Part shown: one piece after another, positions 46,388 to 58,445 of the stretch | How positions within the stretch are numbered: position 1 is the first letter of the stretch | Layout of the letters: each line of letters opens with the position of its first letter | Assembly: GCA_019925795.1 (NCBI GenBank) | Contig: CM034315.1 | Coordinates: forward strand, 33,300,446-33,364,445 | Direction of reading: 5' to 3' | DNA from: Dendrobium chrysotoxum | Taxonomy: Eukaryota; Streptophyta; Magnoliopsida; Asparagales; Orchidaceae | DNA length: 64,000 nt | Notes under the pieces: model-generated | Database searches by the model: none | What the model saw: the letters and a program-made list of their open reading frames with translations, nothing else | Told to the model about the DNA's origin: nothing | Made by a program: the position numbers and the translations under genes

Positions 46388-46732
46388 CAATTTCCAAATA
46401 ACTAATCATACAGTATGATTAGTTTAAAAAAAAAGTATACCTTAGATTTTCCTCTCCCCCCCATGTGTATGCACGATCACCAATTTCAAATACCCTTATG
46501 TGGCCAAACTCTTGAAATAAAAAATTATAAGATTGTTAAATTTAAAGACTCTTAAACTAGACATCCTATTCTACCCAAGCTGGAGTCTTCATTAGTCTTG
46601 AGCGATGTATAGTTTTCTAAGCAAAGAAAAAAAAGCAATATATAGTATTCATGCTAGGAAAAATAAAAAAAAGCTCAATCAATAATGTTTGTTATCATCA
46701 AAATCATATTCTAGGGATCCTAGATTATAACA
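46388..46732 (-). repeat. 5' LTR of C, outer part
   Basis: Continuation of 33341-34919 after removal of B and one AAGAC copy. It includes the CCCCCCATGTGTATGCACGATCAC block (counterpart of 11635-11660) and ends at 46732 with the complement of TGTTATAATC, a canonical LTR start. Confidence 0.85.
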
Positions 46733-48489
46733 TAATGGTCAGTGTCTACAGTGGATATAGGTAAACAACAAATATAGATTAAGGCAAAAAATATGAGTCA
46801 TCCTCCTCAGTATTAGCAGTATAATAATGGGGGAGATAGAGTAACTTATAGAGTTGTGAAAATGATTTAGGGCTGTATTAATCCCTAAAAAATTCTTATG
46901 CTTTCTTTGATATAAAAAATATAAAAGCACCACTTAATATGCTCAAGTATATGTGCCGAATCAAGTAATATAGTTCTAGAGTAGAGTATCAATCCCATGA
47001 GGAAGAATGTCTGTTTGCAAATACTAGTACTATCTACTTCAATCATAATAATTATCCTACTCAATAAAAATAAGTTTTGGGGGAGATTCAATTACTTAAT
47101 TTAGAATAAAAAATATTTAAATAAAACATTATTTAGTTATATTATTTTGGATTTATGGAATGTAAATACAATATGTTTCCTATTGATTCTCTTTTATATT
47201 GATATTATTTCGAGCATATGCATCACCGACCGCTCAGTCAAACATGAAGAGACAAAGGATAGATTAAACCTTCCAACTTGAATACCACTCTAAATCCCAC
47301 AGTCTGCCATCTTATGAAAATCTTAGAAGAGTAAGTTAAGCATGTACTGTTAAAATCCCCTCATGAAAATTTATCTCTATAAAATTGATACATGATAAGA
47401 ACTATGCCTATGCTTGTATCATGCCAATCCAACATACTTGGTTATGCTTATTTTTTTATTCTTAGGCTCTACAGTATACCAGATATTAATTACATATATG
47501 GACACTATGTGCATTAACTAAAGACCTAGTATATCAAAAATATCATGAAATTATTGATTAAGAGATTTCATTAGTACTCTACATTCCATTTTCATTACCA
47601 ATAAAAAAACTAGAGTATTTAGCCAAACTTGATGAATAAGTAAAGCAAACTCATTTTCATTGCCTAAAGAATGAAAGTACATAAGAGAAGATATCAATAA
47701 AAAGGTTCAATGATCTTCTCTACACTCCTCCTTGAACTTATAAAATTTCTTCCACAAATGCAAGTCAAACACTCTAATGGACTATATCTAGTAATTCTCT
47801 GAATTCTATAGTTGTTAGTTCTAAGGAAAAATTAGAGAAGCACTTTAAAGACTGAAATTAAAAAAGTGACTGAACACTCCTACTAACATTACAAATAGAC
47901 TATTTATAGAAAAATATAGAAAATAGTTTCTTACATCATGGCACCCAAGACATTTGCACTATGATGTCCATAAATTAAACTAATGCTATGGTGCTGGAGG
48001 GTTTCCTCTGATACAGTGCAAGCTTATATAGACCCACTATTTAATGAATCGATAAGTTGCTGCACTGGTAGATCGTGGCCTAAATGGTTACAACAGTAAC
48101 GCTGTGGTGGTACTAATTGTTGAGAACTGTGGTATCCATGTGGCACTCCCCTTGACTAGGCAGTGCTAGAATTTGGCACCATGGTGCTAGGCAGACTGAT
48201 ACTAGGCTTTGTAGAGTTGACTCCTCGGATGCTGCAACACTATCAAATAGAGACTGTGTGCTGCCACATCCATATTTGGGTGCTCTGGCAATGTCAATGA
48301 TGGTGCCGTTGTGGTATTATGTCTGACATCGTGGCGTTGTACCATATTAAAAAAATTTTCCTATTTCTTGTATTTTCCTGCACAAACACAACAAAAATAA
48401 CATGTTTTCACTAATAAATTAACACATAAAATATATCATGATTTACACTTATCATATAACAAACATCAGAATGATCAGTAATTCAGAGC
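46733..48489. other. Unassigned sequence between C and the F gag C-terminus
   Basis: 46733-46870 can be read weakly as a Gln/Asn/Tyr-rich peptide (HPPQY then QYNNGGDR), as expected between the capsid domain and the Cys-rich end of a Tat gag. I could not assign 46870-48489: no ORF above 70 codons looks real and no LTR pair or target duplication was found. The part 47940-48340 is less A/T-rich with repeated TGGTGCT and GTGGTA words. It may be another insertion in F. Confidence 0.3.
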
Positions 48490-49780
48490 TAGACCTTATT
48501 TTAATCTAGGAAAAATAAGCGGATGTTTTAGACACTCGAAAATAAAATCTACTCATTTAAAAGGTGAAGTTATCAAAATAATATTAAAAAATCTCTTAAG
48601 GAAAATTGAATTCACATTGCTTGAATCTAAGAAGACAAAAGATCTAGGTAAAGTCAGACAACCTATTTATTGCCCATATCATCAAACGGTTGGTCATGAG
48701 ATTAATGATTGTATAAACTTTGGGGAATAGCTTAAACGAAACATTAATGATGGATCAGTTGTAATATCAAAGGAGTAATTGGCTGATTCTGCTCTAGGAT
48801 CTGCTAAATGCATGATTGGTTAACATTTTGTATTAGTCTCCAACTTAAAATTTTATAATGATTTGGATATAGCTTTATCCCAATCTTTTAAGGAAATTCT
48901 TAAGAAAACTTGATCATTCATCATCTCAAGTATCTCAAGGAGTGCAGAGTTCCATCTGGGTTATTCTAGCAGATCTTGAAGAAGAAGTCAAGAATAAGTT
49001 TCTAATTGAAGAACTTAAGAAGATGTTAGTCAGTCAGTCTTCAATAGCTTAGAAAGACAAAATTAAAAATTAAAGAAATAAGTAAATAGTAAAGTTCTTA
49101 TGTTTTCAAATGGCAAAGCAAAGCTCTTGTACCCCTTATATTGCATGATTTCTATTTTGTCCCACAAGGGGATAAAAAAAATGGTAACATAAATAGTTCA
49201 ATAGAAAATAATTCTATAAAATCAAAAATAAACTTAGATCAGTTGAAAAAAAACTCTTCAATATTGCTCTATTAGTGATTCCTTTATCCTAAATGTTCAA
49301 GGTAATCCTATTTTCAAAGAAAATAATATGTTTGATTATGATAATTCATCAGATGAATTGTTAAAAGTAAAGGATAATTTATAATGATAATTTATAATCA
49401 AAGGAATCCACTGTCTCTCTCTTCCCCAGAAGATATAATTTAAGTAAATTTGCACAGTGGTAAAGTACTACCACCATCAACATTTGGAACCAATAAAGGA
49501 GAGCAAGTTGTTGATAAACCAAAATCTTCAACACCAATTTAAGTAGATTTAGATGTAGCCAATATCAGAAATCTATTTATAAAACTAAGTATATATGATT
49601 CTTTGGTTCTTTCAAAAGAAATGAGGGAGGCTTTGATTAAAGCTTTGTTTGATTCAGAGATCTGTATGGCTCAATTAGCATCAACGTTGTCTGAAGAAAT
49701 GTCGAGCTATAACGAAATCCAGAAAATCAAATTATCAGATGAGGATTTGCTCTTGGGAACCGGAGAGCATAATCATCTGT
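48490..49780 (+). pseudogene. gag: F gag C-terminus and gag-protease linker (decayed)
   Basis: The Cys/His segment YCPYHQTVGHEINDC near 48675 matches the YC-FH---GH-TE-C knuckle-like end of Tat-lineage gag. Downstream (49500-49780) the readable segment SYNEIQKIKLSDEDLLLGTG and EHNH matches the (F-D-DLP-G--HN-PL) segment that precedes the protease in Tat elements. Stops and frameshifts are common; 49060-49480 is poorly readable. Confidence 0.6.
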
Positions 49781-50290
49781 GAACATAGACAATTTTAAAT
49801 TATCTCATTTTATTCTTGATCTAGGTGCATCAATCAACAGTATGACTCATAGAACTCTTGCATACATGAAAGTAAATTCTCGTAAAGTCAGCTCTAATAA
49901 AATGATGTTATGAGGATTCAATAAAAAAGGCAAGAGGACTTTGGGTTCAATAACCATACTTTTAAAAATAAGAAAGTTGAAAACTGAAGCAAAATTTCAT
50001 ATAATAGATATTGAAACTTCTTTTAATGCTCTTCTAGGTATACCCTGGCTCCATGAGTAACGAATGATGCCTTCCACCCGGCATCAATGTATCAAATACT
50101 CTCACGAGGGAGTAGAGTATTATATTAATGGTGATTTTCAAATATTTTCAATTCATGAAGTCAGTATATATGAAGATGCTTCATATTATCTGCCTAAGAA
50201 GCAGACTATCTTCTCTAAAAATTTCAAACTGGCTAAAAAAGAAGTAAAATAAAATAAAGAATAAGAAAAGTATTTCAAACTCAAACATAA
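49781..50290 (+). pseudogene. pro: F aspartic protease (decayed)
   Basis: Retroviral-type aspartic protease of a gypsy element. FILDLGASINSMTHRTL holds the active-site segment (usual D-GSS/A), followed by GFNKKGKRTLGSI (the flap area), FHIIDIETSFNALLGIPWLH and MPSTRHQCIKY. The last two are characteristic of Tat/Athila proteases (YNALLGR-W-H ... PS--HQ--K). One stop (ATG to GGATTC area, about 49911) and others interrupt it. The tail runs to a stop near 50250. It lies after the F gag and before the F RT. Confidence 0.72.
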
Positions 50291-50399
50291 TCTTCATTAG
50301 TCACCTACTCCTCCTTCACATAGAGGTGGTAGAATGGCTTAATGATCTAGAGAAAGAGGTCAAGGATGAAAAAAATTAATAGAAAAAAAATTAAAAAAT

Positions 50400-51463
50400 A
50401 TGGAAAAAAAGTCTCCTATAATACATACCAAATTTCAATCTTTGATTAATAAAAATCCTCAGACTATAGAATATATTAATCGTATAAAGCAGCTAAAGTT
50501 TAAAATTTATATAAAAACTAGTAGCAATGAGGACAGGGTCAAAATTCCTAGGGAAACTGATTCAAAAAAATTTTCTATGGACAGGCTAAAGAAGTTTATA
50601 GAAAATTATACTTTAACCCCACTCTCCCAAAATGATGTGAATATTTTAGAGGTGAAAGCCTCTCTTCCTTTAAACCTAGATACCAAAGCTAATATCTATG
50701 TATCCTCTGCTAGTAAAACCATTAAAACGGATGTAACCCTCAATAATTCATTTAGTGGTGAAGTAATAAAACTTCCTTTTGACTACTACTCAAAATGTGT
50801 AAACAATTTTGCTAACTAAGGTTTAACACTTTCAAGTTGGACTAGAGGTGAAGCTCAACAATTTGAACACCTATAGAATACAAAATATCACAAATACATT
50901 ATAGGACTAACTGTCAGCATTGCTACTCTATGTTCATTTAAAGATGATGAATATTGCTTAATTATATCATAAAATCTTGAATCTGATAGTCTCTTTTCAG
51001 TGAACGTTAAAATTTTTTAAAAACATTATTTAGAAACTTTAGAGATCTGGATAACTCTCAAGTTAGGGATGCACCTCTAAAACTTGAAGAGGAGATCAAA
51101 TCTACCATTGATGACTTAAAAGAAATAAATCAGCCTAGTAAAGAAAACCCTCATCTTATTTTTATGAGCCTTTTATTGAATGAGGATCAGGAGAATAAAA
51201 TGCTTGAACTATTATCAAAATTCAAATACTTTTTTGCTTTTAGTTACAAGGAACTATTCGAAATATCTCAAAACATAGCAATTCACAACCTAAAAATTTA
51301 ACTAGTAATGATCCCAATAAAATAAGAACCTTGATAGATGCATCTTGATATTGAATAATAAGTAATAGTTGAAGTTAAAAACTTAATCAATATTAGTATT
51401 ATTATGGAAGAGAAATATCTAACTTGGATAGCTAGCATTATTCTAGTTATGAAAAAGAATGGT
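50400..51463 (+). pseudogene. pol: F protease-RT linker and start of RT (truncated)
   Basis: An open stretch at 50400-50819 (139 codons, Lys/Asn/Ser-rich) is the poorly conserved linker. From about 51105 the readable segment DLKEINQPSKENPHLIFMS, then LLSKFKYFFAFSYKEL and VMKKNG, matches the start of Tat/Athila reverse transcriptase (--YKDVFAWSY-D ... W-SP-V-V-KKNG). The RT breaks off immediately after KKNG at about 51463 and copia element E begins. The remaining RT, RNase H and integrase of F are not found in the window. Confidence 0.68.
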
Positions 51464-54400
51464 TACTCGTGAGAGTATTTGGTACCTGGACAGTGGATGT
51501 TCAAAATATATGACTGGAGATACAACTCAATTCATATCACTTGAAGCTAGGAATAGAGATAAAGTGACACTAGGAGATAATACAACTAGGAGAGTTATAG
51601 GTACATGTATGATTGGCAATAAGAACAACTTCTTTATTAAAAATATTTTATTGGTTGAAGGCTTAAAATACAACTTGCTAAGTATTAGTCAGGTTTGTGA
51701 TAGGGGTTTTAACATAAAATTTTTACCTACAAGCTGCATTATAAGACAAAATGAAATTGATGTGTTGCATGGAAATAGGGTAAATAATGCTTATATGCTT
51801 ATTTTTAAATTATGTTAAATCTTCTAATGCTTTTTGTCTCAAAACTATCATTATTGAATCTTAGTTATGGCATAGAAGACTTTGTCATGCAAGCATGAAA
51901 AATCTTAGAAAATTTACCTAGAAAGGTTTGGTTAGAGCCATACTCAAATTAGACTACACTAAGGATCATCTGTGTGATGCATGTCAATTAGAAAAATAAG
52001 TCAAATCTTCCTTTCATTTAACTAAGGATCTTAGAATTAGCAAACCATTAGAAGTCCTTTATATGGATCTTTTTAGACTAGTTAGCACTGTAAGTCTAGG
52101 AGGGAATGTTTTTGGGTATGAAATTATTGATGATTATTCAAGATTCACTTGGACTAGATTCTTACCACATAAGAGTGAATCATTTGATGAGTTTAAAAAT
52201 TTTTCTACTTGGATTCAGAGGAAGCTTGGTTGTAAAATTCTTACAATTCAAAGTGATCATAGAGGAGAATTTAAAAATAAAAAACTAAAAGTTTTCTGTA
52301 AAGAGCAAGGAATAGATCACAACTTTTCAGCTCCTAGAATCCCTTAACAAAATGAGGTTGCTGAAAGAAAGAACAGAACATTGATAGAAGCCGCTAGAAC
52401 CATATTGGCTGAATATTCACTTCCTAAATATTTTTGGTCTGAAGTGGTTAATACTGCTTGTTATATACTGAATAGGGTGAACATTAGATCTATATTGAAT
52501 AAGATACCCTATGAACTTCTTGAGGGAAGAACACCTAACCTCTCACATCTACATGTTTTTGTATGTAAGGTGTTTATTCCTAACAATGGCAAAACTCTTT
52601 TAGGAAAATTTGATCCTAAATCTGATGAAGGAATTTTTCTAGGGAATTTTAGTGTTGGAAAATCTTATAGAGTTTTCAACATGACTTTTATAGTTTAGGA
52701 GAGCACTCATGTAATTTTTTATTAATATGATATTTTTGAAGGGTCTAAGTTGGAAGAAGAGGATGTTGAATAAATAACCCAAGAAATTAAAAATACAAAT
52801 CTTGAAGATAGGGTTGAAATAGAAAATATAGTGCCTAGAGAATGGAAATATTCTAAAAGTCATCCTAAAGAACTAATTTTAGGAGAACCAACTGAAGGTG
52901 TTAGAACTAGGCAAGGCCTTAGCAAAGAAGTGAACCACTTAGCTTTTATTTTAATGATTGAACCAACTAATATAAATAAAGAATTTTCTGATGAATTTTG
53001 GATTTTAGCTATGCAGGAAGAGTTTAATTATTTTGTTAGAAATGATGTTTGGGAATTGGTAAAGAGACCTAAAGATCAAAGTGTTATTGGAACTAAGTGG
53101 GTTTTCAAAAATAAGATAAATGATTTAGGTGTAGTGGTTAGAAATAAGGCAAGATTGATGGTCAAGGGGTATAATCAAATAGAAGGAATTAATTTTGAGA
53201 AAACTTTTGCCCTTGTAGCCAGAATTAAAGCAATAAGGGTACTAATAGCCTTTGCCTATTTTTAAGGGTTTTAAATTATTTCAAATGGATGTTAAGAGTT
53301 CCTTTCTTAATGGGGTGTAACAAGTGGATGTTTATGTTGAGAAACTTCCAAGTTTTAAAAATTCTCAATTCCCTAAACATGTGTTTAAATTGAAAAAGGC
53401 ATTATATAGACTAAAACAGGCACCTAGGGCATGGTATGAAAGGCTAAGCACATTCCTACTAGAAAGATCATTTGTTAAAAGAAGTGTGGACACCACTCTT
53501 TTCTTAAAAAGAGTAGGAGATGAAATACTCATTGTTCAAATATATATTGATGATATCTTATTTGGATCCACTAATAAAAATCTTTATGATGATTTTTTAA
53601 AAATATTGAGTAGTGAATTTGAAATGAGTTTAATGGAAGACTTGAGTTACTTTCTTAGTTTTAGCATAAAGCAGAAAGTGGATGGCACATTTTTTAGTCA
53701 GTCAAAATATATTAAGGACATCCTTAAAAATGTGAAATAGATAAAGCTAAACCAATAAATACTCTGATGAGTTTCTCAGTGTAGTTAGATAAGGACTCTA
53801 AAGGCAAATCTATTGATCAAAAGAAATTTAGATGGATGATTAGATCATTACTTTATTTAACTGCAAGTAGACCTGATATCATATTTAGTGTTTATCTGTG
53901 TGCTAGATTTCAAGCTAATCTAAAAGAATCTCACCTGACTGCTGTTAAAAGAATTCTGATATATATTTTAGGAACTCAAAATTTAGGAATTTGGTATCCT
54001 AGGCATAGCTCCTCTTTTGAAATAATTGGATATTCTGATTCAGATTTTGCAGGGTGTAGGATTGATAGAAAGAGTACTTCTAGGACATGTCAATTCATAA
54101 CGAACTCCTTAGTCTCTTGGCCTAGCACAAATAAAATTTAGTAGCTCTTTCTACTGATGAATAAGAATACATAGCCTTAGGGAGTTATGTGGCACAAATT
54201 CTATGGTTAAAATAACAACTAGTGGACTTAGGTTTTTCAATTGGCACTATTCCAATTTTCTATGTTAATATAAATGACATTTACATTTCAAAGAATCCTA
54301 TCCAACACTCTAGGACTAAGCAAATAGACATTAGGTATCACTTCAATCGGTAACATGTCACCAAAGGAGAAATTGAGCTATATCATATAGCAACTAAAAA

Positions 54401-54490
54401 TCAACTTGCAAATAATTTCATAAAACCACTAGCTTTTGAAACTTTAAGCACCTTAAGAACCAGATTGGGTGTTATTAATATAAATGCTTA
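51464..54490 (+). pseudogene. pol: E pol: protease, integrase, RT, RNase H
   Basis: Protease WYLDSGCSKYMTGD at about 51480 with GDNTTRRVIG. Pre-integrase LWHRRLCHASM near 51870. Integrase 52045-52700: DLFRLVSTVSLGG, DDYSRFTWTRF, QSDHRGEFKN, a stop at about 52345 just before QNEVAERKNRTL. RT 52960-53730 with NDVWELVKRPKDQS, KLKKALYRLKQAPRAWYERL and YIDD (usual YVDD) near 53548. RNase H has YSDSDFAGCRIDRKSTSRT; it ends LRTRLGVININA and a stop at about 54490. Frames change near 51840-52060, 53265-53320 and 53740-53830. Confidence 0.87.
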
Positions 54491-54714
54491 ACAATTGTAA
54501 TTCTACAAATTATATTTGTAATAAATTTCATGTATGTTGATGTTTATGATTTGTTCTTTGTTTGTATTCTGTTAATGTTTGATTTTTCCTCTATTTTGGA
54601 TTTATTTTCTCAATAGTATTATTTTTTGTTTTTATTTTTTGCATCTTGCTGACCTTGGTTGATTTATCTTTTGGAAAAGAGTTTTGTTTATCATATCTTA
54701 AGTTCCTTTTCCAT

Positions 54715-55195
54715 TCGTACTGTACGAACCACTTTCATATTGTATGAATTCCATAGATTTTACATGGTATTTTTTGAGTGGGTGTGATAGAAAATTTTGT
54801 TTTTCTAAGCATATCGTATTGTATGATGACATCATCACCTATACGAACAGGTTATCTTTTGTATGTATGAATCGGGCGTGTACAATTCATTTTTAAATTA
54901 CATCTGTATGAACCACAGTTCATCTGTATGATCTAGTTATCAGTTTATATATTGACGATCTGAACTGTTAGGTACAAACATTATTACCTGATCATCCCGT
55001 ACGAACACCTGTTTGTCTGTACGATCAGATTGGTCAAAAAGTCATATGAATTGACTCCTCAAGAATTGAGTTTACAAAAAGTTGTTTCATTAACATAACA
55101 ATTTTTTAGCATTTCTATTCGTCAGTATGAAAAATAGTTCATACTGTATGATGTTAAAATCGTACTTACGAAACCTATTTCATACGGTATAATCA
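54715..55195. repeat. Dyad-motif array upstream of ORF3 in E
   Basis: TTCGTACTGTACGAACC near 54716, TTCATATTGTATGAATT near 54735, then diverged versions such as TCGTACTTACGAA up to 55195. The region 54491-54714 before it is T-rich and featureless. As in B, C and D, the array separates pol from ORF3. Confidence 0.75.
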
Positions 55196-55282
55196 AGCCC
55201 ATTTTCATTAAATTGAAAGACATTCTTTGAATATTTCACCATCCCTTTCGCTTTCAAATCTTCTTATTTTCTAATCCACTAA

Positions 55283-56896
55283 ATGGCAAGCACTGGCGGC
55301 AAATAGGCTCAACACTCTAGAGGCTCTTCATCTCGTTCAAGTCAAGTAGATAAAAATTTTCTTTCAAAAGAAAATGAAGAAGCCTATGAACGTTTCATTG
55401 AAACAAAAATCACACCTTTTTGTCTTCTGATTTAAGAAGACATTAATTTTTCTGTAATGCCTCCATTCGATTATACTCAATTTTCTTTCATTCTCACCTT
55501 AATCCTTGCCTTTCATTATGATATCTTTTATCTTTTTCTGGCCAATCTGAGGATGAAAGAAAATCATACCAAAATGTCCTTATTTATGCTTAAACAAAGA
55601 GAGAGAAAGTCTAGAATTTTAGCGAGAGAAAGTCCAGAATTTTGAATCTCAGAATGGCGATGGAAGATCATCGATCATCATTCACTGGTGATTTGCTTCC
55701 CAAATCTTCATATCCACTGAAGAGTCACAGGAATGGGAAGGAATCTAATTACCTAAGAAGCAATTATCCGTTCTTTCCCTTGTTTAATCAGGAAATTGAT
55801 TTCAAGAAAAAGCCTTTGAATGAAGGAAATCCACCATCTTTTTAGAGTAATGTTGATGTTGAAGGCAAAGGAGAGGAAGTTGTTGATTTCAGTGACATCG
55901 AAAAGAAGTATGATTTGGGAGATGTTTCCTCATCTCCAAAGTTAATCTTGAAGCTAAAGAAAATGACTATGAAGCTTCTTCATCTTCGTCTCTTAGACTA
56001 AGAGTGAATAGATTTTCAAATCAGGCTTCTAAGGTTGGAGATTGCCCACTTGATCAAGGAATTACAAACCCGGAGGCAGAAGAGCTCAATACAACACTTC
56101 TTGGTGAAAGCAGAGGGAACTTGTCTCTGGTTCCTTATGAACCAGTTAATATTATTTAGAAGAGTTAATTTTTTAATGCTTGGACGAAGACACAACACAT
56201 CAAGATCAATCTTCAGATCAGGATTACCGGAATGAGGACAATACTGTGAAGCTTGATGAAAATAAAGTGGAAAAGAATGTGGAAGTCCTTAAAAACTCCC
56301 TGGTTGTGAAGTGTTTGGTAAGAATATCCCTTCTTCTTTATGTAGCATTTAATTGAGGCATTAATGGACTAGATTTGGTGTATTTCACTTAACATCCATT
56401 GGGTTAGACTAGATTTTATGCTCTTTCCAATCTAATGAAGCAACCGAAGAGGTGTTTAGTGGTGGCTTTAGGACACCTAATTGCCTACATTCTTGAAAAA
56501 ATGTACAATCTAATTCTTCCTGATACCCCAAATAATTTTCCAATCTACGTTTTTGATGCTTCATTTCATTCTCTTTTTCATCAGGATCAAGGGGATGAGG
56601 GAGATGAAATTGGAGAAGAAGAAGCACCTACTCCTACACCTACACTTGCCCATCGACCTGACTAGCATTTCTATCAAGAAATGGTCCAGTGATTTGATTG
56701 CCTTAAGTGTCATTTTGATCAATGATTTGATCATATTGAGACTCGCTTAGACTAGTAGGATGCCAGATACAATGAAAATATAGGCTAGGTTAGAGGACAA
56801 TCTGACTCGATCAACACTAAAGTAGCTACCATCAATAGTTACTTTGCCATGTTCACTCCTCAGCCACCTCTAGATCAAGATCCTCCAACATATTAG
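55283..56896 (+). pseudogene. E ORF3, with its middle replaced by LINE sequence
   Basis: It starts MASTGGK with an in-frame stop, then SSRSSQVDKNFLSKENEEAYERFIETKITP, typical of the ORF3 N-terminal part, then FILTLILAF and FLANLR up to about 55598. The next ORF3-like segment is KRCLVVALGHLIAYILEKMYNL from about 56446, then an acidic, Pro/Thr-rich linker. The tail VATINSYF, then PPLDQDPPTY, ends at TAG 56894-56896. About 350 bp of ORF3 seen in D (from the VLKQ segment to the ALGH segment) is absent, replaced by about 850 bp of unrelated sequence. Confidence 0.68.
55599..56445 (+). mobile_element. LINE 5' fragment (leader plus ORF1 start) inside E ORF3
   Basis: A 23-bp direct repeat (GAGAGAAAGT at 55601 and 55624) is followed by an ATG at 55654 opening MAMEDHRSSFTGDLLPKSSY. 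Further on, with frameshifts, comes an acidic stretch and then NSLVVKCL, QWTRFGVFHLTSIG and ILCSF-SNEA. The last items match the DUF4283-type N-terminal domain of plant L1 ORF1 (NSLVGKFLG ... FG-FHLTSLG-DW-LCSF---EA). The piece stops there, with no ORF2, no poly-A and no target duplication. A host gene origin is possible but less likely. Confidence 0.5.
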
Positions 56897-58128
56897 TTTT
56901 TATTTTCTATTATAATTGATAAATGTTTTCTTTTTAGTTTTCATGTGCTGGCATTTTGATGTTTGTGTTTTTGGTTTAGTTGTATCTACATTGTATCTTG
57001 AGTTTTTTTTTTTTAAGAAATGAAATGATATTTGTCTTGTGTTGGAGTTAATCCACTTAAATTGTGTTTAAGTTTCTTTTGTTCGAATTAATAATGTTGA
57101 TCTAAGAGATAAATTTTAAAATATTTTGCACTTCAACTTAATTTCCTAGTAAAATTTTATTTCTCAAACTTTAAATCAAATTATGCTTAGATATTGATAA
57201 GGAGATCATCTTCATGTTCTTATAGATACTTATTTTAAAGTAAAAATTGTTACAGAAGAAATGACTTATTTTTCTTTTAATTTCTTATTCAATATGTTGA
57301 TTTCTTTGTTAATTATTGGGTTTTGTTTAAGATTTGTGGATATTAGAAAGAACAAACTGAAAAGATGCACAAAGTATGACAAATTTGAAAAGATATACAA
57401 AATGGGTGAAAATTTTTAAAAAAGATGCGCAATATTCGCAAAAAATGAAAAGAGGCACAAAATTAGCCCAAATTGAAAAGATGGACAAAGCGTGCCTAAA
57501 ATTTGAGAAGATGCGCAATGGTCGCCAATCGAAAGATTAAGTATCATTTTGTGTCTTTCATATATCTCTCTAATTCTTAGAAAAATTCATACATCCAATA
57601 ATAATCTCAACTATTAAATTTGAAACTAATTAATCTTCATTTAATCATTTTTGTAATAATTATTCTATTTGATATATCTAGAACAAACATTGAACCTGAT
57701 TGACTTTTCTTATCTTAGTTCTTCTTTTATTTAAAATATGAGACTTTCTTTTTCGCATCAGAATTTTAATTTTATTTTTGCCAACTTTCTTAAATTCTCT
57801 TTTTCATCAGCTATTCGATTTGTCCAAAGAAACTTTTTTTTTTTGGATTTCTCCCTTTTTGCTGTTCTCAAAAGGGGGAGCCATCATGTGATTATTTGTT
57901 GTTTGTTATCGTGTGTTTGTTAGTGTTATCATTTGTTTGTTATCATGTGTTTGTTTCTTCTTGTTGGTCTTTATTCTTATGATATCTTTGGTCTTATACT
58001 TATGATAGTCCTATTTTTTCATCTTGTGTTTTCTTGTGTTTTTCAGATGAATTTTATTCCCTTTATTTTAATTGAGCATTCATTTAGGGAGAACTTAGAA
58101 GAAAAATATCTTTTAATTTTAATTCAAA
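56897..58128 (+). repeat. E non-coding module with hairpin repeats and purine tract
   Basis: No gene. At 57355-57530 units of the type AAAAGATGCGCAATATTCGC and AAAGATGCACAAAGTATGAC are repeated about six times. These correspond to the repeats at 41980-42150 in B, and the flanks also resemble each other (CTTAGAAAAAT then a TGTAATA-TATTCTAT segment in both). AAAAGGGGGAGC at 57871-57882 is a purine tract like the outer tract of B. In E the module lies after ORF3; in B it lies before ORF3. Confidence 0.68.
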
Positions 58129-58445
58129 CTTAGAAATCAAGATTGAGTTTTGTGTTATATGATTTTTTGATGATAACAAAATATTATTATTCAGATATTA
58201 TTATTGTTTCTCCTAACATACATTGGATATATTTCTATTTATTTTTGTGTGCACTAACATTTCAGGAAAATCATACTCCAGACTGCTGAAGACTTCAAAA
58301 TATAGTAGAATATGATTTTATGTAATGAAGTTAGTAAATCATTATTTTTTATTTTATTGAGTCTGAGAGAGTGTAATTATAATTGGGTAACTGTGTACAC
58401 ACACAATGGGGGGAGAGAGTTAAAATTGGAATTGGAAAAGTTTTT

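Larger units (their letters stand above)
10010..46732 (-). mobile_element. Element C: Ty1/copia retrotransposon (minus strand), split by D, a LINE and B
   Basis: Reading leftward from 46732: 5' LTR (interrupted by B), primer site, gag, protease, integrase (interrupted by a LINE), RT, RNase H (interrupted by D), dyad array, ORF3, two purine tracts, 3' LTR. With insertions removed the LTRs are 1,924 and 1,912 bp, which supports the reconstruction. The LTR starts TGTTATAATC on the minus strand (46732) and ends CTTTCA (10010). The flanking pentamers TATTA (10005-10009) and TAATG (46733-46737) agree at only three of five positions, so a target duplication is not demonstrated. Confidence 0.85.

Noticed and set aside
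47930..48340. A possible host gene exon in a less A/T-rich stretch
   Set aside because: No frame longer than about 30 codons, no splice-like borders and no recognisable protein segment.
50400..50819. A 139-codon frame as a new small gene
   Set aside because: Its position between the F protease and the F RT, and its Lys/Asn-rich composition, fit the variable gypsy linker.
57327..58133. Several 60-66-codon hydrophobic frames as membrane proteins
   Set aside because: They come from T-rich non-coding sequence around the hairpin repeats and are not conserved in B.
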